From Cephalotus follicularis (taxonomy: Eukaryota; Streptophyta; Magnoliopsida; Oxalidales; Cephalotaceae): 64,000 nt of DNA. The position numbers and the translations under genes are program-made. Where the stretch lies: assembly GCA_001972305.1 (NCBI GenBank), contig BDDD01000274.1, positions 186,001-250,000 on the forward strand, written 5' to 3'. This document shows positions 37,193 through 48,756 of this stretch, piece after piece (the stretch's first letter is position 1; the number at the start of each line of letters is the position of its first letter). The notes under the pieces were generated by a model. It was not told where the DNA came from. It ran no database searches and worked only from the letters and a program-made list of their open reading frames with translations.

Positions 37193-39997
37193 ACGCATCG
37201 TGATTTGTTTCAAACAATGCCTCCGAAGAAAACCAACTCTACGGCCACTCCCGGTCAAACTCCCCTCACCAGTTAGCAATTCAACCAGTTCCTCCAAGAG
37301 ATAGAGAGGCTCACTACTTTGCTAGCAAACAATTTGGCTAGCCAGAATCAGCCTGGACCAAGCCGACCAGAGCAAGATCCAATGGAGGAAGACTACTCCG
37401 CAGATGAAGAGGAGCCCCATGCACATTCCTATGCGTCTCGTAGGACTGAGCCACGATCAAGGAGTACGTCAGACTACTTGGTCAGACCAACCGCAGGGCC
37501 ATCGCAGGTCTCTAGCAAGTCTAGGGACCAAGAAGATATCGAACAAACCATGAATAGGAAGTTTGTAGAGATAGAAAAAAGGCTCAAAGCAGCTGAGCAT
37601 ACGAAGGGATACCTGTCAGAGGTGTGGAACTTAAACTGCACTCCCTTCGCTCCGGAGATACTGAGGGAGCCTATGCTAAGAGGGTTAAGGTTCCCAACGT
37701 TCAGAGAATACGATAGGTCCTCTGACCCGATACAGCATGTGAGGTATTACACCTAGATCATGCTGGTGCACCAAGCTTCAGACGCAGTCCTTTGCTGAGG
37801 ACTTCCGGCGACCTTCACGGGTGCAGCTAGGATGTGGTACTCCATGTTGCCCTCGAAGTCAGTGGCAAATTTTGAGCAATTCAGCGAGATGTTCATCACA
37901 AAATTCCTTAACAGTACCACCCAGAAAAAGAATTATAAGCATCTGATCAACATGGTGCAAGGAAAAAATGAATCTTTTAGAGACTACCTTACTCGATTCA
38001 ACAAAGAATCTCTGATGGTGAAGGACTTGGAACCTTCCTTTGCTCTGTCATGCCTGAACAGTGGATTGAGAGACAACGTAGCTTTCACTTTCTCCTTGAT
38101 GAAGAAGCCTGCTTTAGATATGACAGACCTCCTTAGAAGAGCTAAAAAATATGTAAATGTAGAGGAGGGTTTGGCGGCTGAAAGGAGAAGACCTCATAGT
38201 CTGATTATCAGGAGAAAGAAGAGCAACCAAGAAGTGGTCAAGGAAAGAAGCAGAAGAGGAAAAGGGGGCCAGAGTTAACGAACGATGACCTGGGGTACAA
38301 ACTCTCCATAAGGGAAAACTCACCAAAAAGGGGATCACCAGTCCCCAATTACAATACTTTCGCCCCTCTCTTAGAGACGAAGACCAGAATCCTGGCAGTG
38401 GAGAAGGAAAAAGTTCCAATCCAGTGGTAAGCTCCGTTGAGATCCCCAGCAGACAAGAGGGACGCAAGCAAGTACTGCCGATACCACCGTGATCATGGGC
38501 ATGATATGGAGGAGTGTAGGCATTTAAAAAATCAAATAGATGACCTAATCCGCAACGATCATCTGAAGAAGTATATGGATAGGAATGCTCTCTAGGGAAA
38601 AAGGGAGCACAGAGAAGAAGCTCTACAATAGGGAGCAGAGCAACAGCCCAGAGGTGTGATACACACCATTTCAGGAGGGATCGCGTCTAGAGGCGATCAT
38701 AGTCAGGCTAGAAAGGCCTATGCAAGATAGACATTTTTCGTGCAACAACACACGAGAGGAAAAAGGTTGAAGATTGGTGGAGAATATGAGGTAATATCCT
38801 TCTCATAGTCAGATTTGGAAGGAGTACGTCTCCCTCATGATGACCTAGTGGTTGTCACTCTTCTGGTGGAGTTGTTCACCATGAAGAGAGTCCTCCTAGA
38901 TAATGGGAGCTCAAAAGCCATCCTCTACAAACCGGCCTTTGATCAACTAAGGATTCCATAAGACGAGCTGAAGCCGGTGAAGACTCCTCTGGTAGGTTTT
39001 GAGGGAGAGATGGTAAATCCATTGGGATCCATTGACTTGTCTGTCAATGCAGGCTCATCCCCCTGCCAAACTCAGGTGCAGATGACTTTCATGGGGGTTG
39101 ATACACAAAGCCCTTACAACGCAATAATCGGGCACCCATGACTAAACTCAATGGAGGCGATAGTGTCAACAAGTCACCTGTTGGTGAAGTTTCTGACCAG
39201 GTTTGGTATGGGACAGATCAGAGGAGATCAGCAAGCAGCAAAGCAATGTTATCAAACTGCTATAAAGAATATGGGAAGGACAAGGCCTTTCCCATAGAGA
39301 ATGTGGAGGTCAGAGGAGAGGTAGAGCCCGAGCGTTAGTAGAGGGTGTGGTGTAAGTGCCTTTAGAAGAAGGCAGTTCAGACAAGGTCTTCCAGATTGAT
39401 TCCTAGCTGGGAGAGGTGGAGAAAAAGGAACTGATTACGTTCCTCAAAAATAATAAAGATGTATTCATCTGGTCTGCGGAAGAGATCTCGGGGGTCATCC
39501 CGAAGGTAATGGTTCACAAACTCAGTGCAGATCCAACACGACCCCTGACCAGGCAGAACAAGAGAAACTTTGCCCCAAAGTAGCAGCCTACCAGCAGTGG
39601 GTAAGTCGCTATTATAACAAAAGGGTAAACCTCATACCACTAAGGGAAGCAGACTTAGTCCTCACAAACACAATAATTTATGATCCTACAAGCACTCGAG
39701 GAAAGCTAGCCCCCAACTGGGAGGGACCCTATAAGGTGAAAAAGATGCTCCGACCAAGAACATTCACACTTGAAACTCTGGGGGGAAGAGAGATACTTAG
39801 GGCATGGAATTCTGAGCACTTGAGGAAGTACTATCAGTAAAGTGCAAAAAACGTACAAGTGTTCAATCCATTCAATAAAGATGATGTTTCTTTAATACAA
39901 GAATCAGTTCCTAGTTTGCAAGGGACAAGAGGTCTAATGTTCATATCCTTAAACCTCTGAACAGCCTTCAGCAGCTCCCGCAATAAAAGATTAAAGC

Positions 39998-40500
39998 TTT
40001 AATACAAGCTTAGTCAAAGATTCCCAACAGAAGAGCAATCAAAGGAGCAGTCATAGTAGGGCCTTGATACAAGACCATAGCTCTCCAAGATTTAATACAA
40101 GCTTATTCAAAGATTCCAAGCCGAAGAGCAATCAAGGGAGCAGTCAGAGCAGGGCCTTGATACAGGACCATAGCTCTCCAAGCTTTAATACAAGCTTACT
40201 CAAAGGCTCCTAGCCGAAGAGCAATTAAGGGAGTAGTCAGAGCAGGGCTTTGATACAAGACCATAGCTCTCCAATCTTTAATACAAACTTATTTAAAAAC
40301 TCCCAACCGAGGAGCAATCAAGGGAACAGTCAAAGCAGAGCCTTGATAAAGGACCGTAGCTCTCTAAATCTGAAGCAAACTCTTTTAAAGATTTAATACA
40401 AGCTTATTCAAAGACTCCCAGCTAAAAAGCAGATGAGGGAGCAGTTAAATATCTCAGAACAGAGCCTTAATACAGGAACACAGCTCTCTGAGCCCAAAAA
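39998..40500 (+). repeat. 93-bp tandem array in Gypsy L
   Basis: Units open with TTTAATACAAGCTTA and contain AGAGCAATCAAGGGAGCAGT and CATAGCTCTCCAA. They start at 39998, 40091, 40184, 40277 and, more diverged, 40392, so the period of the first four is 93 bases. The array lies between the pol remnant and the antisense block, a place where Tat-type elements often carry tandem repeats. Confidence 0.85.
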
Positions 40501-40814
40501 AGCCCAAAAGAATCCTAAAACGGAGTCTTAGCTATAAAACAAATGATGGTCTGCAAACCCATAGGAACTTGTCAGACCAAATCTAAAACATATCTTGATT
40601 GCCAAACACATAAGAACTCGGAAAGATCAAGATAAGTGTCATTGGTTGAGCGCTTTTATACAAGTTTTCCTAAGGGAATTGAAAAGTTTAAAAGGGAAAA
40701 ATTTGGAGACACCAGACTAATTAAAACAAAAAAAAACTATATTTTTATTGCATTGCCAGAGTAAGAATTACAAAAATACAAAGGTACTATGGAAATGAAA
40801 GAAAAATACATAAG

Positions 40815-43265
40815 CTAAAGAGGAGCAGGGACCTGAACATCCTCGGGCTGAGGAGCAGCAACGGCTTTTGAAGCAGGCTCAAAAGAAGGAGCATCAAGAG
40901 CAGAGGAAGGAAGCTCTTCAGCATCACCGGTAGAGGACGGGACAATCAGATCTGGTAGCTCTATCCTCTGTGACTCTTTCTCCTCCAGGGCAAGGCGAAC
41001 TTTCTCCTCCTCGACCTGTATCCCTTCAGGGCAGAAGTCGAAGTCTCTCGCTGACTCACAATATATGAAAGGAGTTAGAGGAACCTCCGGATGAAGAGCA
41101 GCCACCCAGTTACCGCAAGTGTAGAAGCCCGGATGAAAATATCGCGTAGACTCCATGAAGACTTCCTCCCCAAAAGTTGGAGAAGCCTTATACTGGTCTA
41201 CGGCTTCATTTATTGTTTCTTGAAACATGACTAAAGCCTTGAAGTCTTCCACGGCCCCAGCCAAAGCATCTTGAAACTCAGACGAAGCTTTGAATTCTAC
41301 AAAGGCTTTGCAACTGCCTCTTGAACCCGAGCAGCTTCTCTATCTCGGAACAGAAAGAATCTCTCCTCCGTAGTCTCAACAAAGCATAGATTCTTAGCTG
41401 ATTCTGGAGAAGTTTCTCTCTTTCTTTCTTCTTCTTTGCTAGAGCTTCAAGGGCTTGCCTCTTCTCCTCCAGAATTGACTCTTGAGCCCCAAGAGCCTCC
41501 TGTAGCCGGGCGTGGGCCGAGTCAGCCGCCCCTTTGAGCTTTGCATTCTCTTAGCGTAGCTGGTTGAGGAGTTCATGGTCTGCCCTGGAGTTGTCCACCA
41601 TCAAGTGGATGTCGTTCAGGACCTGCCAAAATGAAAGACCCGGGTCAGAGGAAAATCACGAAGAGGTTCAAAAAAGAAAAAGAGCAAAAAGACACATACC
41701 CGAATACAGCTCCGAGCGCAGTGATTCCAGAGCTGCTCATGGGCCCAACCCTCTCTTGCGAGCAGCTATGAGGGAAGGAGGCACAACCTGCTGAGTTTGA
41801 AAGGCGCCCCTGGAGTATCAAGTCCAGACCAGAGTTTCCTAACACCTCAAGCTCTTCCTCAATCATGTTGATATCCCTAGGCACACCAAGGCAGATTGGG
41901 TCCCAAGAACTCACAACGAGAGGAACAACAGCTTGGCCACGAGAAGAACCTTCTCCACATTTTCCTCCCTTTTGTTTCTTTGATGGAAGGATGGGCAGAG
42001 CAGGAGAGGACAGATCCTCGGCAGCTCTTTTACCACCGTCAGACTTCTTGGCAGCCTCCGCAATCTCCTTCTCGGCTCTCTTCCTCGCCCCCGTAGCAGC
42101 TTCTTTCAAGGCTCTTTGCCTCACCTCCTCGATAGCGCCCTTGTCGGCAATGTTGGATCCCTGGGCAGTAGTCATTTTCCTCTGCTCCTCTGCTCTAGTG
42201 TCCTTCAGCACATCAGAGAAAGAGCGTCGATAAGCCATTGCTGCAGAGAACAATGAAAACAAAGTTAAAAGCAAAAATTAGAAAAGTAAAGAATGAACAG
42301 AATGAAGATGTTAAAAGCAGAGGAGGAGATGAAGGCTTAATACATCTTTCCCCCTCGTTTCTGGGCTCAGCTCTTGGTCCTTCTCTGCTCTCTTTAGCTC
42401 TCCCTCTATCAACCCCTCGAGAGCTCCTCTTCACCATCCAAGATGCTCCTTCAACTTCGAGACATGCTCAGTCCGACACGGCGCAGACAGTCCTCGGTTA
42501 TAGTGAAACTAACATCCTTTTGTTCCAGCGTTGATAGCGTAGTTGGTCTGCCTTCTCCGCCTCAGATAAATTTAACCTCTGGTTCAACCGCTGGGTATTC
42601 AACAAATCACACCAGGATGGGGCAACAAAGCCAGAGAGATTCTTAATGAGGAAGTATCTCTCCTTACAGTTCTTGATGGATTTTGTAGGATCCACCAGCA
42701 ACTTCTTGGTCAGACTAACGCGCCACTTCAAATAGTACCTTCCCTTGATAGGAGACACGCTAAGGGCATGAAACTCTTTGAAGAGCCCCACTGTAGCTGT
42801 CACCTCTGCTTCCATGCACTTTACTAAGAAGCCCATGATGAAACTCCAAGACTGCTCTTGAAGAAGAGAAGGATGAAGTTAGAAGCTCTACAAGACCGCA
42901 ACAGCGAAGGGATGCAGAGGAAGCCTCAGACCATGAGTGAGAGCATCTTCGTAAACCACGAAAAGGCCATGTCTACTCTCCGTGGCCTCCTTGGGGTGTC
43001 GGGGGATGAAGATCGCCAAGCCTTTGGGGAAGCAGTATGATTTCGCTAACTTCTCTACTTTCTGGAGAAGAAGTACACCCTTCTCACAGTGGGTTCTAAA
43101 AACCTGGGTCCCAGCTCCGGAAGAAGCGACTTCAGAACCGCCCACTGCGATGGCGTCCACAGCATCCTCCCAACCAACAGGACGCTCAGCAACAGTTACT
43201 ACCTCGGCCATGCGGCGTCTTTCCTCAGAAATAGCTGGTCTGCAAGTCCGCTTGACTCTAGCCAT
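40815..43265 (-). mobile_element. Antisense coding block of Gypsy L (fossil)
   Basis: Several minus-strand frames follow one another between the pol remnant and the 3' LTR, reading opposite to gag-pol. From upstream, they hold a basic start (MARVKRTCRPAISEERRRMA), a globular part with GLRLPLHPF and WCDLL, a charged, probably coiled-coil stretch (RKRAEKEIAEAAKKSDGGK), and an acidic Pro/Ala-rich end (40815-41264). The GLRLPLHPF type of sequence is that of the plant 'putative gypsy type transposon' domain, found as an extra antisense ORF in Tat-lineage elements. It is in several pieces and is not a host gene. Its role in the family is not established. Confidence 0.65.
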
Positions 43266-43780
43266 CTAGAAACTCGTGAAGAGAGAGAGGGGAAGGGGGG
43301 AATGAGAAGTCAGAAAAAAACCCAAGAGACGCCCTAATCGGTTTGCAAAAACAAATAACAAAGCACGACTCACCTGAGATTTTGGAGTAAGGATTTGAAG
43401 AAAAATCGACTGAAAGCTTGGGGAGTCAAAAAGCTTTGTAGAAGATGAAGAGTTTTGAAATTTGAAAGACTAAAGTAAGGAAACTCTGGGGAGAAGAGAC
43501 GATTTAAAGGGTTTCAAGAGGAGAATTGATCCAGAACATACGATCTCTACATGATCAAACGGTCTAAATTAACCCATCAATCAGACACGGGAAACGAAGA
43601 GAACGCTGGCAAGAGCCATAGTTGTCTTCCCGCGTAAATCCAGAACTTGGCTGAAAAGCGAGAGAAGCCCGTAAGCCAAAACATGCCCAATTGAGCAGTA
43701 AAGACCTGCTCAAGCAAGACCAACTCATGAATGCTCCTCCTCCTCTGCAAAGTACAGAGAAGAATGACCACGGGGGCATC

Positions 43781-44256
43781 TGATATGGGAAAATTTCTAT
43801 ATGAATAAGACACTGACACGTGTCACTTGGAGCCATAGACACATGGGCAAACAGCTCAAGATCATGGTGATAATGGGGGAGATAACTCCCCCTTTTCAGA
43901 ATGAGGAAATAGCCGAGAATTTCAGCCCAATTCAGGGGACCCATGAACTCTTCCATGATGTTAGCATTTCAGAGACAGTTACGGCCAGCTAAGGTTATAA
44001 TTACCCCCAAGAAAGACAATCGGGGGTCGAACAATTTACCATACTCGCATTTTCTTCTCTGCTAGCAACTGACTTAAGCATCGGAGTGTCCTGGGAGTAA
44101 AACTTCTTAAACTTTAGATAGTTTGCTTGTTTTATGTGCAGGGAAGACTAAAGAACTTAAACCTAATACATTCTTTGGATCATCTTACGTTTTTCTCAAC
44201 AAATCAAATCTCTACACGTAAAGAACTGTTATGAAGTTAATTTATGTATCACAACG
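43781..44256 (+). repeat. 3' LTR of Gypsy L
   Basis: It starts TGATATGGGAAAATT after the purine-rich CACGGGGGCATC and ends at TATCACAACG, next to the GCTAT duplication. Confidence 0.88.
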
Positions 44257-44890
44257 GCTATATTAATAAATAATTGTGAAGAATTTAACACTATAGTGAT
44301 GGATAATTTATGAAAATTTTAATCTTATTAGTATATTTTGAAGTGAATATATAAGAATGTTACTGCCACTTAATTTTTATGGTTTAAATTTATTGGCTTT
44401 ATGTACTGTGGTAGAACAAATGTGATCATAATACAATTTTTAACTATAATAATCATAAATAATCTCAATGCAAATTTTAACTAATTTTTTCTATCATCAA
44501 TCATATTATTTTCTATTATAATAAAACATTAAAATAACAATATATAAATATATATACGATACAATAAACCAAAAGATGAAATAGAAAAAAAAACTAATTA
44601 AATTTTATCAATGGAAAAATATTTTTAACTAATCAAAATATATAAGAACAAAATTGATAAATAAAACTTACTTGAATATGAAGAGAACTATAAGGCACTG
44701 CTACTTTTTTAAGGTTAAAAACGTGAGTAAGATTGAGTTAAAAAAATTATATTTATAGAAGAGATAAAGAGTCAATTGATTTAAAAAAGGGTTAAATAGG
44801 TATTAAAATAAATAATCAAATAATATTGTTTTATCTGAAACACAGAAGCTGAAAAAGCACTTTTATAGCTGCTTTTCAAACCCAAAAAGT

Positions 44891-45780
44891 TGTTTTTATC
44901 GTAGGAATGACAACGGACCGATTTCTGTATAAGTAGTATGAGACTCGGAATCAAACTCGCACTTTTTGATGTGGTACCAGAACCGGATCGGACCCGATAC
45001 GAGTAAACTATATTAGTACTAGAACCGACCCTATGATAAAAAATAATTACCGAAAATGAACTGAACCGGATCTGTTAGTGACAAAAAATGTAATAAAGTA
45101 TTTTTATTATTTAAGGTTTAGGTTAAATATATAGTGGTTTTTTGGGTAATATATATATAAATAAAAGAGTAATATACCTAAATCAGTTATGGGTCAATGA
45201 CTCAAATATCAGGAACCTCTTCAAAACTATATCCGGTTTTATAAATTGGTACAGAAATAGGTCCGAAACTGGATTTAAAAAAAATACTATTTTATCGATA
45301 CGATTTTGATTTGATTATTTAAGAATACAGTTATAATTATCATTCATAAATATAATAATATAAGAGTTGTGATTACATCACAAATGAAAATATGAGAGCT
45401 CTGGCCTTCTTCTATTTCTTATTTTGTTTTTGCCTATTTAAGAATTAAGCCTTAAAACTTAAAATCCACGAGCACCTGAAAAGGAGTAAAAAAGGAATAC
45501 TAAAATTAAGTGCTCATTGCTTACGTTGACAATTCATTAATAGTCTATTTGACTATATATGGAAAGAAGGAAAATGTTAAAGGTAGCCAACTTTCTCAAT
45601 GGCAGATACAATGAACCATAAAAACAATTTTAATTTAAACAGTTTCCTAATTATTGAAGAATAGAAAATTGATTCCTTAATCATCCTGGATGACAATATT
45701 TAATTAAGAAAAATGTTTTTTACCTAATCAGTTTTTGACATTTATAGCTGTTTTCTCCTCCTTGTAACACTCCTAGTTAG
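44891..45780. other. AT-rich region upstream of the ATL gene
   Basis: Non-coding. A block at about 44905-45330 repeats GAACCGGATCGG-like words in both orientations (for example AGAACCGGATCGGACCCG, ATATCCGGTTTTAT and AGGTCCGAAACTGG), so it may be another small repeat. The rest up to the G-box probably holds the promoter. Confidence 0.45.
45554..45560 (+). promoter_or_regulatory. Candidate TATA box of the ATL gene
   Basis: TATATAT about 315 bases before the start codon. A transcription start about 30 bases further would give a leader near 290 bases. It is one of several AT-rich candidates, so the choice is weak. Confidence 0.3.
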
Positions 45781-45788
45781 CACGTGGC
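45781..45788 (+). promoter_or_regulatory. G-box (ABRE-like) near the ATL gene
   Basis: CACGTGGC, 85 bases before the start codon, a typical bZIP/bHLH core with ABRE-like flank. TTGAC words (W-box cores) occur at about 45524 and 45735. These suit a stress- or defence-responsive gene, but use of the sites is inferred only. Confidence 0.4.
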
Positions 45789-45872
45789 ATAACATTTGAT
45801 GTGCAACGCTGTGGCTACATCCCCCTTGCCTTTTAAAATCTTCCTCCAAAATAACCAAAGAAAAAAAAAAGT

Positions 45873-46772
45873 ATGAGTGAGAGTGATAATAATCTGAGCT
45901 TCGTGTTCCTCCTCCTCTTGTCGGCATACTACTTGGCCAATGCACAGTCAAGCACAGAATCACCACAGGCCTCGCATTCAACTTACAGAGACTTGAGTTC
46001 ATCTATCGCGGTCATCCTCATGACTCTCATATGCTTCGTGTTAGTCTTCGGATTCCTCAACTTGTACTTCCGCAGATGCGCCCCCGCCGCCGACGCCGAT
46101 ACTCCGTTCACCTCCGGCGAACAGTCTCTGCGTCGCGGACTTGATCCGGTCGTGATCCAAGCGTTTCCGGTCTTCGTTTACTCGGCGGTGAAGGAGATTA
46201 AAATCGGAAGAGGAGCTATCGAGTGCGCGGTGTGCTTGAGCGAATTCGAAGATGACCATACGATGCGTTTATTACCAAGATGCGAACACGTGTTTCATCC
46301 TGGCTGCATCGACGCTTGGTTAGCTTCTCATGACACGTGCCCCGTCTGTCGCGCTAACCTCACGCAAGAGACGAGTGAAATTGCAAAAGAGACGGAAATC
46401 GGTGAGTCAAACGCCGAGCCCAATCAAGAGAACGACTCGTCTGGAGAGAACGAGATTGCTATTATCGTCGATGAAGTTTCTCAAAAGGAAAGTTACCGGA
46501 GGGCGAGAATCACGGGGAGGTTTCCGAGATCGAACTCGACGGGACACTGCACGGAGAGGTACACGTTGAGGTTGCCGGAGGAGATGAGGAAGCAGGCGAT
46601 AGCAAAAGCGAGACTCAAGCGAACGGAGAGTTTCCATGTCGTTTTGGCAAGTGAAGGGAGTATGAGTAAGGGAGAGAAGAGTAGTTGGGTCTTTTCGATG
46701 ACTCCGCCGTTTGTTTCTAGGTTCGAATCCGTTAAGTCTACCAAGATCGGTTCTGCTTCGGATGTTAGATGA
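45873..46772 (+). CDS. ATL-family RING-H2 E3 ubiquitin ligase (ATL6/ATL31-like)
   Basis: A membrane-anchored E3 that would pass ubiquitin from an E2 to target proteins. The 299 residues show a signal peptide (about 1-24, cut after LANA), a transmembrane helix (about 43-63), the ATL GLD signature (GLDPVVIQAFP, from residue 89) and a complete RING-H2 domain. Its metal ligands are C118, C121, C137, H139, H142, C145, C156 and C159, with the ATL-type DAWL and CPVCRANL. The C-terminal part carries SNSTGHCTERYTLRLPEEMR and LKRTESF, shared with the ATL6/ATL31 group, which acts in defence and carbon/nitrogen responses. There is no intron, as usual for ATL genes. The first ATG gives the signal peptide, so this start is favoured. 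The reading frame is intact, GC-richer than its surroundings and isolated among transposons. The exact ATL number cannot be set. Confidence 0.95.
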   Translation: MSESDNNLSFVFLLLLSAYYLANAQSSTESPQASHSTYRDLSSSIAVILMTLICFVLVFGFLNLYFRRCAPAADADTPFTSGEQSLRRGLDPVVIQAFPVFVYSAVKEIKIGRGAIECAVCLSEFEDDHTMRLLPRCEHVFHPGCIDAWLASHDTCPVCRANLTQETSEIAKETEIGESNAEPNQENDSSGENEIAIIVDEVSQKESYRRARITGRFPRSNSTGHCTERYTLRLPEEMRKQAIAKARLKRTESFHVVLASEGSMSKGEKSSWVFSMTPPFVSRFESVKSTKIGSASDVR

Positions 46773-47589
46773 GTCGAATCATGGTGCGTTTGACGGCTGT
46801 TAAATCGTTGTTACATTGTCTTAACGTTAAGGTTCAGAAAGCAGAAGATTCATCAGTTCGGCCTGCGGTTTAATTATTTCTTTTTTTTTTTCGTTGGGTC
46901 GTATTATCTAATTTATCTTTTTTCTCATATTCACATTTCAAGATTATTTTTTAAAAAAAAAAGAGTATTAGAGGGATTATTTATTTATAGGGTTTCCGTT
47001 TTTCGTCCCTTAAATGTCGTCTCTAATATGTTATTTTACTGTAGGGTCTATTTATATGAGAACTTCTTGTATAACTCGGGTCTAATTTATCGTTTTTAGA
47101 TCCGATCAGTCAAAGAAACCCACGTACCAAAAAACATGAGGAAAAAAAAGTTGAGTTGTAGCTCTAAAATTAATAACCCTCTAACTCTGTCTCTCTTATT
47201 AGTTTGTCAAAGTTCTCTTTTTTCGACAAAAGTGAAAAATAAAATGGTTGAATTGACCAAGAAAGTCACCGTCAGTCTCCGCCGACGATGGAAATAGGGT
47301 AAACGTAATCTCTCTCTCTGTCTTAAAAACTCTCTTTCTCCAAAACCTCTCATCTCATTGTTATGATCTCTCATTTCGTCTGCGGTTAAATTAATTTGAT
47401 TATGTAGGGAGTTGCAGATTTATAAGTATTCCATGTAAAAATAATCGGTTTGTTTGTTGAATATAATAACTATGCCTTCAAATTTTTTTGTTGGAGATAT
47501 GAGAGGATTTTTCTCTCGCATTCAAAATAAACAAAGAGTTGTTAATTAAGGTTTATTAATGATTATGTAGAGTTTGGAGGAATTAAAGA
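46773..47589. other. Downstream region of the ATL gene
   Basis: Non-coding, with T-rich runs near 46880 and 46920 that fit a 3' untranslated region and polyadenylation area. From about 47270, runs of CTCTCT resemble an LTR or leader of the Gypsy relic that follows, but no boundary is visible. Confidence 0.45.
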
Positions 47590-48165
47590 TTATAAATCAA
47601 TTGAGGTCAATGATAAGAATTGGTGCTTTCATTGTAAAGATCAAAGAATTTCTAAATCTCGAAAATCCACCTTTCTAAATTGGTGCCACCAAATCGTGGG
47701 GCATCTATTTTCAGAGATCGTAACCCATTAAAAGGATTAGCTTGATCTTGGTAATAATGTTGTGGATAAGTTTGACGATGATGAACAAGAGGTTGATCCG
47801 TGGCCAGGGTTCTTGGATGCGATTCAATTCAGGTTTGGCCCAAATTTTTATGATAATTTCAATTGCCAATTAATGAAAATTCGTCAGACTTCTAGTGTCA
47901 GTCTAAGTTTGAAACAATTTCTAACAAAGCTAAAGGGTTTAATGAACCACTTATATTAGATGCATTTATTTATGGATTGAAACCATAACTAATGAGGCAA
48001 CTCCTCCTTGCTCAACCTGTTTCTTTGATGCAAGTCATCACTTTGGCTAAACTTCATGAACATAACTATAATGATCTCCAAAGATCATTGAAACTTGCAA
48101 ATTCTTTTGGGTTTACTCCATTTCAAAACGGGGGTTGCTACCTACACCCATAGTTCTTTCTGAAA
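47590..48165 (+). mobile_element. Gypsy gag relic
   Basis: Frames read WPGFLDAIQFRFGPNFYDN, LMKIRQTSSVSLSLKQF and FIYGLKP, followed by SLMQVITLAKLHEH. This is the retrotransposon gag pattern of plant Gypsy elements. It is a fossil with several breaks and no pol. It abuts LTR sequence of another Gypsy copy at about 48170. Confidence 0.65.
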
Positions 48166-48756
48166 AAAAACCAAAATGGGTCTAGTAGTATTCCCATTAA
48201 GAAAATGACAACAGCAAAAGCTCAAGGCAAGGAGGTACTAGGCCTAAAGCTTGTGTCACCTTGAAGAATGGGGGTTAGATGTCTTGTCCTAGAGCTTATG
48301 CCACCTTGAGAAATGGGAGACTTGAGACTCACGTTAAGCTACTGATGGTGAACTGATAGGCAACTGGTTGTCTAATCCTATAGCTCGTGTCACCTACGGA
48401 GGGATTTAGACTCACGTATGTATAAGGAAGCTCCGTAACTAACCCTAGAGCTTGTGCCACCTTTCGGGGAGGGGGGGGAGGGAATTATATGTCATTGTCC
48501 TAGAGTTTGTGCCACCGTTGGGGGACATTTGAGACTTATGCTGAACTTTGGTATGCTATGTATGTCATGATATGACTTGTATGAATCTGTAACTAGTTGA
48601 GACCTATCGATCTCAATGATAGACCGCTACTTCTAGTTGAGCCCTATCAATCTCGACAATAGGAAACTAGGTATTCTAAACCTTGAGCTTGTACCATTTT
48701 GAAAATGGGGGTTTAGACTCACAGATTTTGTATGTTTAGGTTAACTTGTTATATAT

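Larger units (their letters stand above)
36698..44256 (+). mobile_element. Gypsy element L (fossil), Tat-like, with antisense ORF block
   Basis: Paired LTRs of about 475 bases with the five-base duplication GCTAT (36693-36697 and 44257-44261). The primer site TTGGCGTCGTCTGTGGGAA follows the 5' LTR. Parts in order: gag (about 37319-38280, TPFAPEILREPMLRGLRFP), protease (about 38800-39130, RVLLDNGSSKAILY), the integrase end (about 39600-39840, NWEGPYKVKKM), a tandem array, a minus-strand coding block (40815-43265), a polypurine tract and the 3' LTR. Reverse transcriptase, RNase H and most of integrase are missing. It is broken, with a large internal loss plus several smaller breaks. LTR mismatch by eye is about 8% in the first 125 bases, perhaps three million years. 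Confidence 0.88.
36369..44890. repeat. MITE-like repeat split by Gypsy L
   Basis: The left part (36369-36697) opens with GGCTAGTTTGGTATTACTG, then GCTTTCTGCTTTTGC. The right part (44262-44890) ends with AAAAGCACTTTTATAGCTG and CTTTTCAAACCC, a rough inverse of the left. The layout resembles hAT-type MITEs of plants, whose ends read like TTTGGTATTGCTG with AAAGCAGC words inside. The pairing is imperfect and no target duplication was fixed. Confidence 0.35.

Noticed and set aside
39998-40500. CRISPR-like regular repeats
   Set aside because: The units are contiguous 93-base tandem copies without unique spacers, inside a plant retroelement.
41645-42274. Minus-strand frame of 209 residues as a host gene
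   Set aside because: It lies between the paired LTRs of Gypsy L and belongs to that element's antisense block.
46041-46744. Minus- and plus-strand frames overlapping the ATL gene
   Set aside because: They are alternative-frame shadows of the GC-rich ATL coding sequence.
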